From assembly GCA_963785745.1 (NCBI GenBank), contig CAWAWR010000024.1:310001-374000 (forward strand): a stretch of 64,000 nucleotides of DNA. The letters run 5' to 3'. How positions within the stretch are numbered: the stretch's first letter is position 1; every line of letters starts with the position of its first letter. The notes under the pieces were generated by a model. That model saw nothing but the letters and a program-made list of their open reading frames with translations, was not told the DNA's origin and did no database searches. A program made the translations under genes and the position numbers. This DNA is from VAZQ01 sp963785745 (GTDB lineage Bacteria > Pseudomonadota > Alphaproteobacteria > Rhizobiales > Xanthobacteraceae). This document shows, one piece after another, positions 45,826 to 56,315 of the stretch.

Positions 45826-46876
45826 ATGGCTCCCCTCCCCGAACGCGGTAGCTCATCGTTGGCACGCGCGGGCGTTGTCGCCCTGATCGCCGCGCTCTAC
45901 CCGTCGGCTGCGGCGAGCCAGAACGTCGAGCAACATTTTCGCGGCAAGCAGATCCGCCTGCTGATCGGCTCGAGCGCCGGCGGCGGCTACGACCTGTTCG
46001 CCCGCACCATTGCGACGCACTGGTCGCGGCACATCCCCGGCAATCCCAATATCGTGCCGCAAAACGTGCCGGGGGCGCTGTCGCTCCAGGTCGCCAACAA
46101 CATCTTCTCGATCGCGCCGCGCGACGGCACGGTCATCGGGGCGGTCAACCCGCAGATCGCTTCGCGCGCCGTGCTGGACGCGGGCGCGGCGCGGTTCGAT
46201 GCCCGGCAGTTCACCTGGATCGGCAGCGCACTGCGCGAATATCAGGTGATGGTCGCGCGCACCGACGCGCGCGGTGAAGACGTTCGAGGATGCCTTCCGG
46301 ACCGAGCTGATCGTTGGCGGATCGGGCGGCGCCACCGATACCTTCCCGATCATCACCAATGCCGCCCTCGGCACCAAGTTCAAGGTCATCTCCGGCTATC
46401 CGGGCACGCGCGAGGTCAATCTCGCGATGGATCGCAACGAAGTGCAGGGCAACGGCGCGATCACCTGGGCCAGCATCAAGGCCACGATGACGACCATGCT
46501 GGCGGAGAAGCGCATCAACCTGGTCGTCCAGTTCGGTCTCAAGCCGCATCCCGATCTGCCGCACGTGCCCTATGCGTTGAAATACGCCACCACGCCCGAG
46601 CAGCGGGACGCGCTGATGCTCCTGTTCGCGACGCAGGAGTTCGGCCGGCCGTATATCGCGCCGCCGGACCTTCCCGCGCCGATCGCGGCCGCGCTGCGCA
46701 CGAGCTTCGAGGCGACCATGAAGGACCCGGCTTTCCTGGAGGAGGCGGCCCGGCGCGGCCTCGACATCGACCCGACGCCGAGCGAGGAGATTCACGCGCT
46801 GGTGCGCCAACTCTACCAGACGCCACCGGCGACGGTTCAGCGGGTCCGCGAAATTTTCGCCAATCCCGTGAAATAG
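45826..46876 (+). pseudogene. Bug/TctC receptor, IPGNP subtype, one frameshift
   Basis: 349 residues when one extra G near 46273 is removed. Signal peptide ends at AAASQ; then FRGKQIRLLIGSSAGGGYDL, RHIPGNPNIVPQNVPGAL and SIAPRDGTVIGAVNPQ. After VARTDAR the frame changes and KTFEDAFRTELIVGGSGGAT and FKVISGYPGTREVNLAMDRN continue the receptor. As written the export signal would be attached to a truncated protein. It stands alone on the plus strand, between minus-strand racemase-like genes on both sides. Confidence 0.85.
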
Positions 46877-46879
46877 CGG

Positions 46880-47653
46880 CTACGGCGCCACGCTGCGCGC
46901 CCGCAACCGCTCGCCCCAGCCCTCGCCGCGAATGAAGGCGTGCAATGCGCCGGCGTCGGGTTTGTCGCCACGCACGGCGTCGATCGAGGCCCATCCCAGA
47001 CAAAGCATGCAGGACATGACCGGCGCGCCGCCGACCTCCGGCCGTTCGAGGATCGGCTCGAGCGTCGGCATGCCGGTGCCGAGCATCACGATGGCGTCGA
47101 GGCCCATGTCTTCGAGCTCGTCGAGCCCTTCCTGGGCGCTCGCCGCCGCGATCGAATAGATCGGGTGGAACTGGTCCGGGTGATTGGCGATCTGCACGAC
47201 GCCGTCGACCTTGAAGCCGTGCTCCTCCCAATAGGGAATGCAGGTCTTGGTCAAACCCTCGGGATAGGGCGAGACGATGCCGATGCGCTTCGCCTTCAGC
47301 GTATTGAGCGCGAGCACCACCGCGAGCCCGGCGGTGATGAACGGCACGCCCGTCTTTTTGGTCAGCGCGGCAACGGCGTCCCGCTCGCGCGGAATGCCGG
47401 CGACATAGGACGCGCCGGTGGTGCCGAGCGCGATCGCGCCGATCGGCGCGTTGTGGAACTGGCGCACCGCCGTGTCGAGTTGCTCGAAATAGTCCAGGAG
47501 CCGCCCTTCGAGCGTGTCCCTGTCGCTCATCATGCGCGCGTTGATCATCGCGACGCCCGGCGGCAGCATCACCCAGAATTCCGGCTCCACCGTCGTGTTC
47601 GCCTGCGGCGTCAGCACGCCGATCAGTCCACGGGGCGCGTATTCAACGGCCAT
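46880..47653 (-). CDS. Maleate isomerase/arylmalonate decarboxylase-fold protein lacking catalytic cysteines (C)
   Basis: 257 residues and closer to arylmalonate decarboxylase in layout than proteins A and B. IGVLTPQANTTVEPEFWVML is the typical N-terminus with the TPxxNTTxEPE motif. The first cysteine site reads IALGTTGASYVAG and the second IVMLGTGMPTLEP; both lack Cys. The only Cys residues near the end are in VMSCMLCLGWASID. ATG 47653 has AAGGA five bases upstream and is preferred over a start 21 bases earlier. It is divergent from a FAD monooxygenase gene. Confidence 0.8.
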   Translation of the reverse strand: MAVEYAPRGLIGVLTPQANTTVEPEFWVMLPPGVAMINARMMSDRDTLEGRLLDYFEQLDTAVRQFHNAPIGAIALGTTGASYVAGIPRERDAVAALTKKTGVPFITAGLAVVLALNTLKAKRIGIVSPYPEGLTKTCIPYWEEHGFKVDGVVQIANHPDQFHPIYSIAAASAQEGLDELEDMGLDAIVMLGTGMPTLEPILERPEVGGAPVMSCMLCLGWASIDAVRGDKPDAGALHAFIRGEGWGERLRARSVAP

Positions 47654-47702
47654 TATTCCTTCCAACTCTGCCATCGCCGTTGATAACGCGACAACGCGAT
47701 GG

Positions 47703-47714
47703 CAATGCTACGAT

Positions 47715-47715
<1 letters not shown>
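47703..47715. promoter_or_regulatory. Recurring 13-base element CAATGCTACGATA, second copy
   Basis: It is identical to 45780-45792 and lies in the gap between a racemase-like gene and a FAD monooxygenase gene. The last base is the A of the monooxygenase ATG, so in this copy the element more likely serves the minus-strand gene. Confidence 0.35.
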
Positions 47716-48956
<1,241 letters not shown>

Positions 48957-48961
48957 TGCCG

Positions 48962-49957
48962 TCACTCCGGTTTGGCGCCCGAATCCTTCACGACCTGACC
49001 GAGCCGCACGATGTCGCGCGCGATCATCGCCGCAAGGTCCTGCGGCGTGCCCGGAATGATGACGGCGCCCTGCGGGAGCAGGGTATTGCGCACCTCGTCG
49101 CTTTCAAGCGCCTCGACGAATGCTTCGTTCAGCTTGCGCACGACCGGCTCCGGCGTGCCGGCCGGTGCGAACAGCCCGAACCACTGCTCCATCTCGACGC
49201 CCGGGAAGCCCGCTTCCGCCATGGTCGGAAGCTCCGGAAATTTCGGATGCCGCTTCGTGCCGGCAATGGCGAGCATGCGCAGCTTCCCGCTTTCGATGTG
49301 CGGCCCCGCGGTCACGTAGGACGAGAACATCAGATCGACGCGGTCCGCGACCATGTCGGTGACCGCCGGGGCGACGCCGCGATACGGCACATGGATAAGC
49401 TTAATGCCGGCCTGCTTCGCGAGGATCACACCCAGCAGATGGCCGCCGGTGCCGACGCCTTGCGATGCATAGGTGAGCCCGTCCGATTTCGACTTCCCGA
49501 ACGCCACCAGCTGCTTCGCCGACTTCGCCGAACTGGCGCCATTGACGATCAAAATGTTGTTGAACGAGATCAGCGGCGTGATCGGCGCGAAATCCTTGGC
49601 GGGATCGAATTTCAGGTCGGAATAGAGCGTGGCGTTGATGGCGTGCGTGCCGGTGTGCCCCATCATCAGCGTGTAGCCGTCTTTCGGCGCGTTCTTGATC
49701 GCCAGCGCCGCGACATTGCCGGCGCCGCCGGGGCGGTTGTCGATCACGATCGGTTGCTTGAGCCGTTCCGAGACGCGCTTGGAGACCAGCCGCATCACCA
49801 CGTCCGAGCTACCGCCCGCGACGAACGGCACCAACAGCGTGATCGGGCGCGACGGATAGTCGGCAACCTGCGCGCGCGCCGGCGCGGTTGCGGCGAGAAC
49901 CGTCGCAACGCAAGCCCACACGCCAAACGCGTTCCTACTCTTCGTAGCGACGCCCAT
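48962..49957 (-). CDS. Bug/TctC receptor, classical subtype
   Basis: 331 residues, signal peptide ending at APARAQ. YPSRPITLLVPFVAGGSSDV, IDNRPGGAGNVAALAIKNAP, KDGYTLMMGHTGTHAINATL and IHVPYRGVAPAVTDMVADRV are the classical Bug blocks. Its start lies 23 bases inside the end of the isocitrate-lyase-like gene, so the two are translated together. The receptor would gather the acid that the lyase pathway consumes. Confidence 0.9.
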   Translation of the reverse strand: MGVATKSRNAFGVWACVATVLAATAPARAQVADYPSRPITLLVPFVAGGSSDVVMRLVSKRVSERLKQPIVIDNRPGGAGNVAALAIKNAPKDGYTLMMGHTGTHAINATLYSDLKFDPAKDFAPITPLISFNNILIVNGASSAKSAKQLVAFGKSKSDGLTYASQGVGTGGHLLGVILAKQAGIKLIHVPYRGVAPAVTDMVADRVDLMFSSYVTAGPHIESGKLRMLAIAGTKRHPKFPELPTMAEAGFPGVEMEQWFGLFAPAGTPEPVVRKLNEAFVEALESDEVRNTLLPQGAVIIPGTPQDLAAMIARDIVRLGQVVKDSGAKPE

Positions 49958-50825
49958 CTTTTAGAATCTCCGCGGTTCCAAGCATGTCGTTCAACTCCTG
50001 GAAGTCGAACATCCGGTCTTGAAAAGCAACATTCGTGCCGTGCGCCTTCAGGTTCGCGTAGTAGTCTCGCGCGGTGCGTGCGAGGGCCCGCACGATGCCG
50101 CCCGGAAAGATCACAAGGCGGAACCCGATGCCAGCGAGTTCGTCCCCGGTGAGCAGCGGCGTGTTGCCGCCCTCGACCATGTTCGCGAGCAGCGGCGCCG
50201 TGCTGCCGAGTTCCTTGGCAATTTTCGCAAGATCGTCGCGCGTACGCGGCGCCTCGATGAACAGGATGTCGGCGCCCGCCTCGGCATAGAGACGTCCGCG
50301 CTCGATCGCGCGGTCGAGGTCCTCGACCGCGGCCGCGTCGGTGCGGCCGACGATCAGCGTCGCCTCCGACGCTCGCGCATCGACCGCCGCCCTGATCTTG
50401 CCTACCATCTCCGCCGCGGGAATGACCGCCTTGCCGGAGAGATGCCCGCAGCGCTTCGGGAACACCTGGTCCTCGAGCTGGATCGCCGAAGCCCCTGCCC
50501 GCTCGAACAGCCGCACCGTCCGCTGCACGTTGAGCGCGTTGCCGTAGCCGGTGTCGGCATCGACGATCAACGCGCAGTCGACGCGGTCGCGCACCAGCGC
50601 GATCGTTTCGGCGACCTCGGTCGAGGAGACGAGCCCGATATCGGGCCGCCCGAGCCGGCAATAGGCGATGGCCGCGCCGGAGAGATAGAGCGTGTCGAAA
50701 CCGGCCGACGCGGCGATGCTGGCGCTGAGCGCGTCATACACGCCCGGCGCGACGACGATGCCGCGCGTGCGCTCGGCGTCCTTCAGCCGCGCCGCCAGTC
50801 CATTCGGCTTGGTCTCTGCCATCAT
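49935..50825 (-). CDS. Isocitrate lyase/PEP mutase family lyase (substituted malate lyase candidate)
   Basis: 296 residues, TIM barrel. Metal-binding and substrate motifs are intact: LIVDADTGYGNALNV, IQLEDQVFPKRCGHLSGK (the family's KKCGH loop reads KRCGH) and LIVGRTDAAAVEDLDRAIER. The intact Cys points to a C-C lyase such as methylisocitrate or 2,3-dimethylmalate lyase rather than a PEP mutase. It is divergent from the LeuC/LeuD-type hydratase across about 105 bases, which suggests successive steps: hydration of an unsaturated diacid, then cleavage to pyruvate and another acid. ATG 50825 or 50822 may be the start. Confidence 0.85.
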   Translation of the reverse strand: MMAETKPNGLAARLKDAERTRGIVVAPGVYDALSASIAASAGFDTLYLSGAAIAYCRLGRPDIGLVSSTEVAETIALVRDRVDCALIVDADTGYGNALNVQRTVRLFERAGASAIQLEDQVFPKRCGHLSGKAVIPAAEMVGKIRAAVDARASEATLIVGRTDAAAVEDLDRAIERGRLYAEAGADILFIEAPRTRDDLAKIAKELGSTAPLLANMVEGGNTPLLTGDELAGIGFRLVIFPGGIVRALARTARDYYANLKAHGTNVAFQDRMFDFQELNDMLGTAEILKDGRRYEE

Positions 50826-50865
50826 CGGCCACGCTTCTTTTGCAGCATTTTCCGGATCAACCGTG

Positions 50866-50882
50866 TTGTATTATGATTGCAA
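50866..50882. promoter_or_regulatory. Possible operator between lyase and hydratase genes
   Basis: TTGTATTATGATTGCAA is a partial dyad (TTG...CAA with AT-rich core) in the short divergent gap, resembling GntR-type operators. It also contains a TATTAT that could be a -10 box for the hydratase. No regulator gene lies nearby. Confidence 0.3.
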
Positions 50883-50930
50883 GACGACCCGCAAGCGCGC
50901 TGCCGCGCACGTGGCAAAGAGGCATCCACC

Positions 50931-52194
50931 ATGGCGATGACGCTGGCCGAAAAGATCGTCGCGCGCGCGGCCGGACGCGAGCGCGTCGTGCCCGGCGAGA
51001 TCGTCACGTGCGCCGTCGATCTTGCGATGATCCACAACTCCGGCGGGCCGCGGCGCGTGGCGCCGATCCTCAAGCGCTTCGGCGTCGGATTGTGGGACCC
51101 GAGCAAGGTCGTGTTGATCAGCGATCACTACGTTCCGGCGGGCGACGACGAGACGCGCCGCATCGGCGAGGTCACGCGCAAGTTCGCGGCCGAGAACAAG
51201 CTCGCCGGCTTCTACGACAGCGAGGGCATCTGCCACGTCGTGCTGCCGGAGCGCGGGCATCTCAAGCCCGGCATGTTCGTGGTCGGCGGCGACAGCCATT
51301 CGCCGACCGGCGGCGCGTTCGGCGCCTACATGTTCGGCATCGGTGCAACCGAAATGGCCGGGCGTGCTCGCGACCGGCGAAATCTGGCTGAGCGTGCCGG
51401 AGACGATCGAGATCGACTGGAGCGGCAAGTTCGGGCCCTGCGTGGTCGCCAAGGACGTGATGCTGTTTCTCTGCGGCCAGCTCGGCATGGAAGGCGGCCG
51501 CACCCAGGCGGTGCATTTCCGTGGACCGGCGATCCGCGCGCTGCCGATGCAGGAGCGCATGACGCTCTCCAACATGACGGCGGAGCTTGGCGGCCAGACT
51601 GGACTCTGCGATCCCGATGAAACGACGGCGTCGTTCATCCGCGCTGCCGGCGCCGAGCCGGGAGACGTCGTGCGCTGGCAATCGGACGCCGACGCGGTGC
51701 CGGCGGAACGCCACCGCTTCGACGCGACGGCGCTGACGCCGCAGGTCGCGGCGCCGCACAGCCCGGCAAACGCCGCGCCGGTCGCGGACCATGGCGCGGT
51801 GAAGATCGACGTGGCGCATATCGGCGCCTGCACCGGCGCTAAGCTCGTCGATCTGCGCATGGCCGCCTCGGTGCTCAAGGGCCGCAAGGTCGATCCGGGC
51901 GTGTCGCTTCTGGTCGCGCCGGCATCGCGCCGCGATCAGGAGGCGGCGACAAGCGACGGCACGCTGCAAATCCTGATCGAGGCCGGCGCAAAACTCCTGC
52001 CGAACGCCTGCGGCATGTGCGCCGGCTACAACGGCACGCTCGAGGAGAACGTGACCTGCATCTCTTCGATTGCGCGCAACTTCAAGGGCCGCATGGGCAC
52101 CGCGAGCGCGAGCATCTATCTCGGATCGCCGTATACGGTGGCCGCCTCCGCCGTGCGCGGACGCATTTCCGATCCGCGCGAGATGCTGTCATGA
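50931..52194 (+). pseudogene. LeuC-type hydro-lyase large subunit (aconitase superfamily), one frameshift
   Basis: 420 residues after removing one extra G near 51360. Before the break: MTLAEKIVARAAGRERVVPG, VLISDHYVPAGDDETRR and VVGGDSHSPTGGAFGAYMFG; after it: VLATGEIWLSVPETIEIDWS. The [4Fe-4S] ligands are all present, Cys in AHIGACTGAKL and in NACGMCAGYNG. It dehydrates or hydrates a branched diacid together with the small subunit. Context (divergent lyase, Bug receptor, FAD monooxygenase) argues for catabolism rather than leucine synthesis. ATG 50931 has AGAGG upstream. Its stop overlaps the small subunit start as ATGA. Confidence 0.87.
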
Positions 52195-52700
52195 GCGAGC
52201 GCTTTGGCCGCGCCTTCGTCTACGGCGATGGCATCAACACCGACATGCTGGCGCCCGGCATCTATATGAAACATCCGATCGCGACCATCGCCACGCACTG
52301 TCTGGAATCCGTCGATCCGGATTTTGCGCGCACAGTGAAGCCGGGAGACGTGGTGGTTGCCGGCCAGGGTTTTGGGATCGGCTCGTCGCGCGAGCAGGCC
52401 GCCGAGGCGCTCAAGCATCTGGGCGTCGCTGCCGTGCTGGCGCGCTCCTATGGCGGCATCTTCTACCGCAACGCGCTGAATTTCGGCCTGCCGGTGCTGG
52501 TGTGCGCGGGGGTCGACCGGATCGGCGCCGGCGACCTGGTGAGCGTCGATGCGGCCACCGGTGCGGTCCGCAACCAGACCCGCGGCGTGGCACTCACCGC
52601 CTCGCCGCTCCCGCAATTCCTGCTCGACATGATCGCGGACGGCGGCCTGGTGCCGCATCTCGAAAAGCGCTTTGCGGCGAAGCGCGCGGCGGGGGCCTGA
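52191..52700 (+). CDS. LeuD-type hydro-lyase small subunit
   Basis: 169 residues, the swivel domain of the aconitase superfamily. FVYGDGINTDMLAPGIYMKH starts the protein and VVVAGQGFGIGSSREQAAEA holds the GSSREQA active-site loop that enters the large subunit; SYGGIFYRNALNFGLPVLVC follows. The start is in the ATGA overlap with the large subunit, ensuring equal synthesis. The product probably forms a heterodimer with it and hydrates a substituted maleate or fumarate. Confidence 0.92.
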   Translation: MSERFGRAFVYGDGINTDMLAPGIYMKHPIATIATHCLESVDPDFARTVKPGDVVVAGQGFGIGSSREQAAEALKHLGVAAVLARSYGGIFYRNALNFGLPVLVCAGVDRIGAGDLVSVDAATGAVRNQTRGVALTASPLPQFLLDMIADGGLVPHLEKRFAAKRAAGA

Positions 52701-52860
52701 AAGGCGGCGGCTGACGGTACCACGCGTCTTTTCGCCGCTCGCCCGGCGCACGGTCAAATGCCTCCGCAACGGCACCGAAGATGCTATGTTTTTGATCGTG
52801 ACGACGCCCAGCGCCCGGCTAAATTCAAGGGACCTGACTTCAACAGCAGGATTACGACAA

Positions 52861-53838
52861 ATGAAGACGATTGCAGCGCGGCTCATTCTCGGCGGCGTAT
52901 TTTCGGCGGTGCTCGCCGGCGCGGTCAACGCACAAACCTATCCAACACGCCCGATCACCGCGATCATTCCTTTCGCCGGCGGCAGCGCCAGCGACGTGGT
53001 CAGCCGCATCATGCTCGAGCGGATGTCGAGATCGATGGGACAGCCGATCATCGTCGAGAACCGCCCCGGCGCCGGCGGCAATTCCGGCACGCAGGCAGCG
53101 GCGCGGTCGGCACCCGACGGTTACACCATCGTGGGTGCGGGTTCGGGCCCGATCGCGGCGAACATCTCGCTCTACAAGAATCTCGGCTACGATCCCTACA
53201 AGGAACTGGCGGTGATCTCGCCGTTCGCAGGTTTCACGATCGTCGTCGTCGCAAGCGCCAACGCGAAGATCAATTCGCTCAAGGAGCTCGTCGCCCGCGC
53301 CAAGGCTAATCCCGGCACGCTCAACTACGGCTCGGTCGGCATCGGCAGCTCGCAGCATCTCGCCGGCGAATATTTCGCGCAGGTCACCGGCACCAAGCTT
53401 ACGCACGTGCCTTATCGCAACATCGCGCAATACGGCCCTGATTTGATCGCCGGCACTGTGCCGCTCGGCTTCCAGTGGTTCCCGAACGTCTCGGCGCCGA
53501 TCCAGGGCGGCGGCGCCAAGGTGCTCGCCGTCGCGGGCGACCAGCGCCTCGCCGCGTTGCCGGATGCGCCGACCACGGCCGAGGCGGGGCTGCCCGAATA
53601 CAAGATATCGGGCTGGTTCGCGCTGGCGGCGCCCGCCGCCACGCCGCGACCGATCCTCGAACGGCTGAACAAGGAACTGACCGAGGCGCTGAAGGATCCT
53701 GCGGTCCGGCAGGGCTTCGAGAAGGCCGGCGCGGCGCCGATCGCGCTTTCGCTCGACGCGTCGAAGAAATTCCACGCCGACGAGATCGTGCTCTACCGCG
53801 ACGTCATCGCCAAGGCGGGCATCGCGCGGATCGAGTGA
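52861..53838 (+). CDS. Bug/TctC receptor, classical subtype
   Basis: 325 residues with signal peptide (GGVFSAVLAGAVNAQ). YPTRPITAIIPFAGGSASDV, VENRPGAGGNSGTQAAARSA and KLTHVPYRNIAQYGPDLIAG match classical Bug proteins; the last block differs from the usual YKG by YRN. It follows leuD after 160 bases and precedes the second FAD monooxygenase by 36 bases, so it likely belongs to that plus-strand operon and binds its substrate in the periplasm. Confidence 0.9.
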   Translation: MKTIAARLILGGVFSAVLAGAVNAQTYPTRPITAIIPFAGGSASDVVSRIMLERMSRSMGQPIIVENRPGAGGNSGTQAAARSAPDGYTIVGAGSGPIAANISLYKNLGYDPYKELAVISPFAGFTIVVVASANAKINSLKELVARAKANPGTLNYGSVGIGSSQHLAGEYFAQVTGTKLTHVPYRNIAQYGPDLIAGTVPLGFQWFPNVSAPIQGGGAKVLAVAGDQRLAALPDAPTTAEAGLPEYKISGWFALAAPAATPRPILERLNKELTEALKDPAVRQGFEKAGAAPIALSLDASKKFHADEIVLYRDVIAKAGIARIE

Positions 53839-53874
53839 CGCGCGCCTGCAAACGCGCTACGCGTTTCATCGACC

Positions 53875-55071
53875 ATGCCCACTGACGAGCGCGTATTGAT
53901 CGCGGGCGCAGGCCCGGTCGGGCTCACCGCCGCCGCCAATCTGGTGCGCAACGGCGTGCCGGTGACGGTGTTCGAGGCCGGCGCCGGCCTCTCGACGGAA
54001 TCGCGCGCGTCGACCTTCCATCCGCCGACCCTCGACATGCTCGATACGCTCGGCGCTGCGAAGCCGCTGATCGCGCAGGGCCTGACCGCGCCGACGTTCC
54101 AGTACCGAACCATGCGGCACGGCGTCCTTGCGCAATTCGACTTCGGCGAGATCGCCGACGCCACCGCGCATCCCTACCGCCTGCAATGCGAACAGTCGCG
54201 CCTGACGCGCATTCTCTACGAACAGCTCCAAGCCCATCCGGACTTCAGCATCGAATTCAACAGCGCCGTCACACGCGCCCGCCAGACTGCGTCCGGCATG
54301 ACGGTCGTCGTCAGACGTGAGGCAAGAGTCGAGACGCGCGCCGGCCGCTTCCTCATCGGGGCCGACGGCGCCCGCAGCGATGTCCGCCGCTCGCTCGGCA
54401 TCGAGTTCACGGGGTTCACGTGGCCGGACCGCTTCCTGGTGGTCAGCACGCCGTTCAATTTCTACGGCGCGATCGAAGGTCTCGCGCCCGTGAGCTACGT
54501 CGCCGACCCGGAACGTTGGCGGTTCCTGCTGCAAACGCCCGGGCTATGGCGGGTGATGTTCCCGGTCGCCGAGAACGAAAGTGACGAGACGGCGCTGACG
54601 CCGAAGTTTGCGCAGGCACTGATGGCGACCGTGGTCCCCGGGATCACCAGCTACGAGATCGCCCACACCACGCTGTATAAAGTGCATCAGCGCGTGGCAA
54701 AGACGATGCGGCTCGGAAGCGCGTTCCTGGCCGGCGACGCCGCCCATATCAACAATCCGCTTGGCGGCATGGGGATGAACGGCGGCATCCACGACGCCAT
54801 GAACCTCACCACGCGGCTTGCCGAGGTCTGGCATGGCCGCGCCGACAGCAACACCCTCGACCTTTACGATCGCGAACGACGGCTGGTGACCCTCGAATAC
54901 ATCGACCAGCAGACAATACAGAACAAACGCAACCTCGAATCCGATGGCGTCTCGTTCAAGGCGAACCTTGAGGTAATTGCAGCCGACCCCAACCTCACGC
55001 GCGACTACCTGATGCGGGTCTCGATGATCACGTCGCTCAAGCGCGCCAAGGAGCTGGGCGCTGGCGCGTAG
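53875..55071 (+). CDS. FAD-dependent aromatic-ring monooxygenase, PHBH/TfdB-like (second copy)
   Basis: 398 residues. VLIAGAGPVGLTAAANLVRN, FLIGADGARSDVRRSLG and GSAFLAGDAAHINNPLGGMG are the three FAD motifs. SRASTFHPPTLDMLDTLG and HPYRLQCEQSRLTRILYEQL closely follow the first copy at 47715, so both probably act on similar rings. A GMNGGIHDAMNLTTRLAEVW segment closes the FAD site. The protein is cytosolic. It is the last gene of the hydratase-receptor operon. Confidence 0.88.
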   Translation: MPTDERVLIAGAGPVGLTAAANLVRNGVPVTVFEAGAGLSTESRASTFHPPTLDMLDTLGAAKPLIAQGLTAPTFQYRTMRHGVLAQFDFGEIADATAHPYRLQCEQSRLTRILYEQLQAHPDFSIEFNSAVTRARQTASGMTVVVRREARVETRAGRFLIGADGARSDVRRSLGIEFTGFTWPDRFLVVSTPFNFYGAIEGLAPVSYVADPERWRFLLQTPGLWRVMFPVAENESDETALTPKFAQALMATVVPGITSYEIAHTTLYKVHQRVAKTMRLGSAFLAGDAAHINNPLGGMGMNGGIHDAMNLTTRLAEVWHGRADSNTLDLYDRERRLVTLEYIDQQTIQNKRNLESDGVSFKANLEVIAADPNLTRDYLMRVSMITSLKRAKELGAGA

Positions 55072-55107
55072 TCCAATTCTACGCTCAGAGCCAAATACCG
55101 CGGTCCT

Positions 55108-56310
55108 TCAGTAACGCAGCTGTCCTTGCCGCTCGCTGACCCAAGCCTGCTCATCCGGTACGGCCAGCGCATCCAGGTCTTGTGGCGTCGCGGCCGCATC
55201 GTCCACCCATTCCCGCAACAGGGGCCCGCCGTTGATGACGTCGATGGCGAGCTTGCCGTGCTCGTATTCGTAAGCGAAATCGCGCCAGAGCGGATAGTCC
55301 GGATACAAACGGCGGATCGCTTTGAACGCGAGCGCTTGGATTCGCCAAGGCTTGAACATCTGATGATCGTAGATCGGATCTTCCGTGTGAATCTGCACGC
55401 CGTTGCAGAGCTTGCCCACATGCTTATGAAACGTCGGCTCGAACCAGCAATCGCGCAAGCGGCAGCCGCGCAGCCACTGCGGCGCAAGCTCGTCCATTTC
55501 CTTCATGACTCTCCGCGCATCGATATCGGGAGCGCCGAACACTTCGAGCGGCCGCGTGGTGCCGCGCCCTTCCGAGAGCGTTGTGCCCTCGAGCATCACC
55601 GTGCCGGCGTAGGCGCGCGCCATCCACAAATTCGGCGCATTGGGACTGGGATTGATCCACGTGCGCTCGCCAAGCGGCCAACCGAACCCCGGCGCGGCAT
55701 CGCCCTGCCAACCTTGCATCTCGATGATGCGATACTCGACGTCGAGCTTGAGCGTTTTGATAAACCACAAGCCCAGCTCGCCGAGCGTGAGCCCGTGACG
55801 CATCGGCAACGGTCCGGCGCCGACAAAGCTTTGCCAGCCGGCTCGCAGCGTCAAGCCTTCGACAGGTCGGCCAACAGGATTGGGCCGGTCCAGCACCCAC
55901 ACCGCTTTCCGATGTTTCGACGCTGCCTCCAGGATATAGCGCAGCGTTGTTATGAACGTATAAATGCGGCAACCCAAATCCTGCAAATCGACGAGGATGA
56001 CGTCGAATGTATCCATCATCGCATCGGTCGGCTTGCGCACTTCCCCATACAAGCTGAATACCGGGATGCCATGCACCGGATCGTTGAAGGTCGGTAACTC
56101 GATCATGTTGTCTTGCTTGTCGCCGCGCAGACCATGCTGCGGACCGAAAGCAGCCACGATCTTCATGTCATCGCATGCGGCCAAAGCGTCGAGCGAATGC
56201 GTCAAGTCTTCCGTGACCGAAGCGGGATGCGCGAGCAATGCGACGCGCCTGCCGTTGAGTGGCGTGCGCAAAACGGGTTCGGCGATCAGTCGGTCGATAC
56301 CAAATTTCAT
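55108..56310 (-). CDS. DUF1343 family exo-beta-N-acetylmuramidase (NamZ-like)
   Basis: 400 residues with the DUF1343/NamZ pattern: RRVALLAHPASVTEDLTHSL, FGPQHGLRGDKQDNM, ILVDLQDLGCRIYTFITTLR, VLDRPNPVGRPVEGLTLRAG and EGTTLSEGRGTTRPLEVFGA. Characterised members remove N-acetylmuramic acid from the non-reducing end of glycan chains during cell-wall recycling. No signal peptide is seen, so it would act in the cytosol on recycled fragments, although some relatives are exported. The upstream DOMON-like gene ends five bases before its start, so the two are co-transcribed. Confidence 0.88.
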   Translation of the reverse strand: MKFGIDRLIAEPVLRTPLNGRRVALLAHPASVTEDLTHSLDALAACDDMKIVAAFGPQHGLRGDKQDNMIELPTFNDPVHGIPVFSLYGEVRKPTDAMMDTFDVILVDLQDLGCRIYTFITTLRYILEAASKHRKAVWVLDRPNPVGRPVEGLTLRAGWQSFVGAGPLPMRHGLTLGELGLWFIKTLKLDVEYRIIEMQGWQGDAAPGFGWPLGERTWINPSPNAPNLWMARAYAGTVMLEGTTLSEGRGTTRPLEVFGAPDIDARRVMKEMDELAPQWLRGCRLRDCWFEPTFHKHVGKLCNGVQIHTEDPIYDHQMFKPWRIQALAFKAIRRLYPDYPLWRDFAYEYEHGKLAIDVINGGPLLREWVDDAAATPQDLDALAVPDEQAWVSERQGQLRY

Positions 56311-56315
56311 CGTCG

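Noticed and set aside
43831..46935. A 1034-codon open frame on the plus strand
   Set aside because: It runs antisense through an SDR, racemase-like and receptor genes, is His/Arg/Asp-rich without domains, and arises from GC-rich codon bias. Only its end, 45826 onward, is a real gene.
50931..52700. Leucine biosynthesis leuCD
   Set aside because: The neighbours are a lyase, Bug receptor and monooxygenases with no leuA or leuB, so a catabolic role is more likely; phylogeny would decide.
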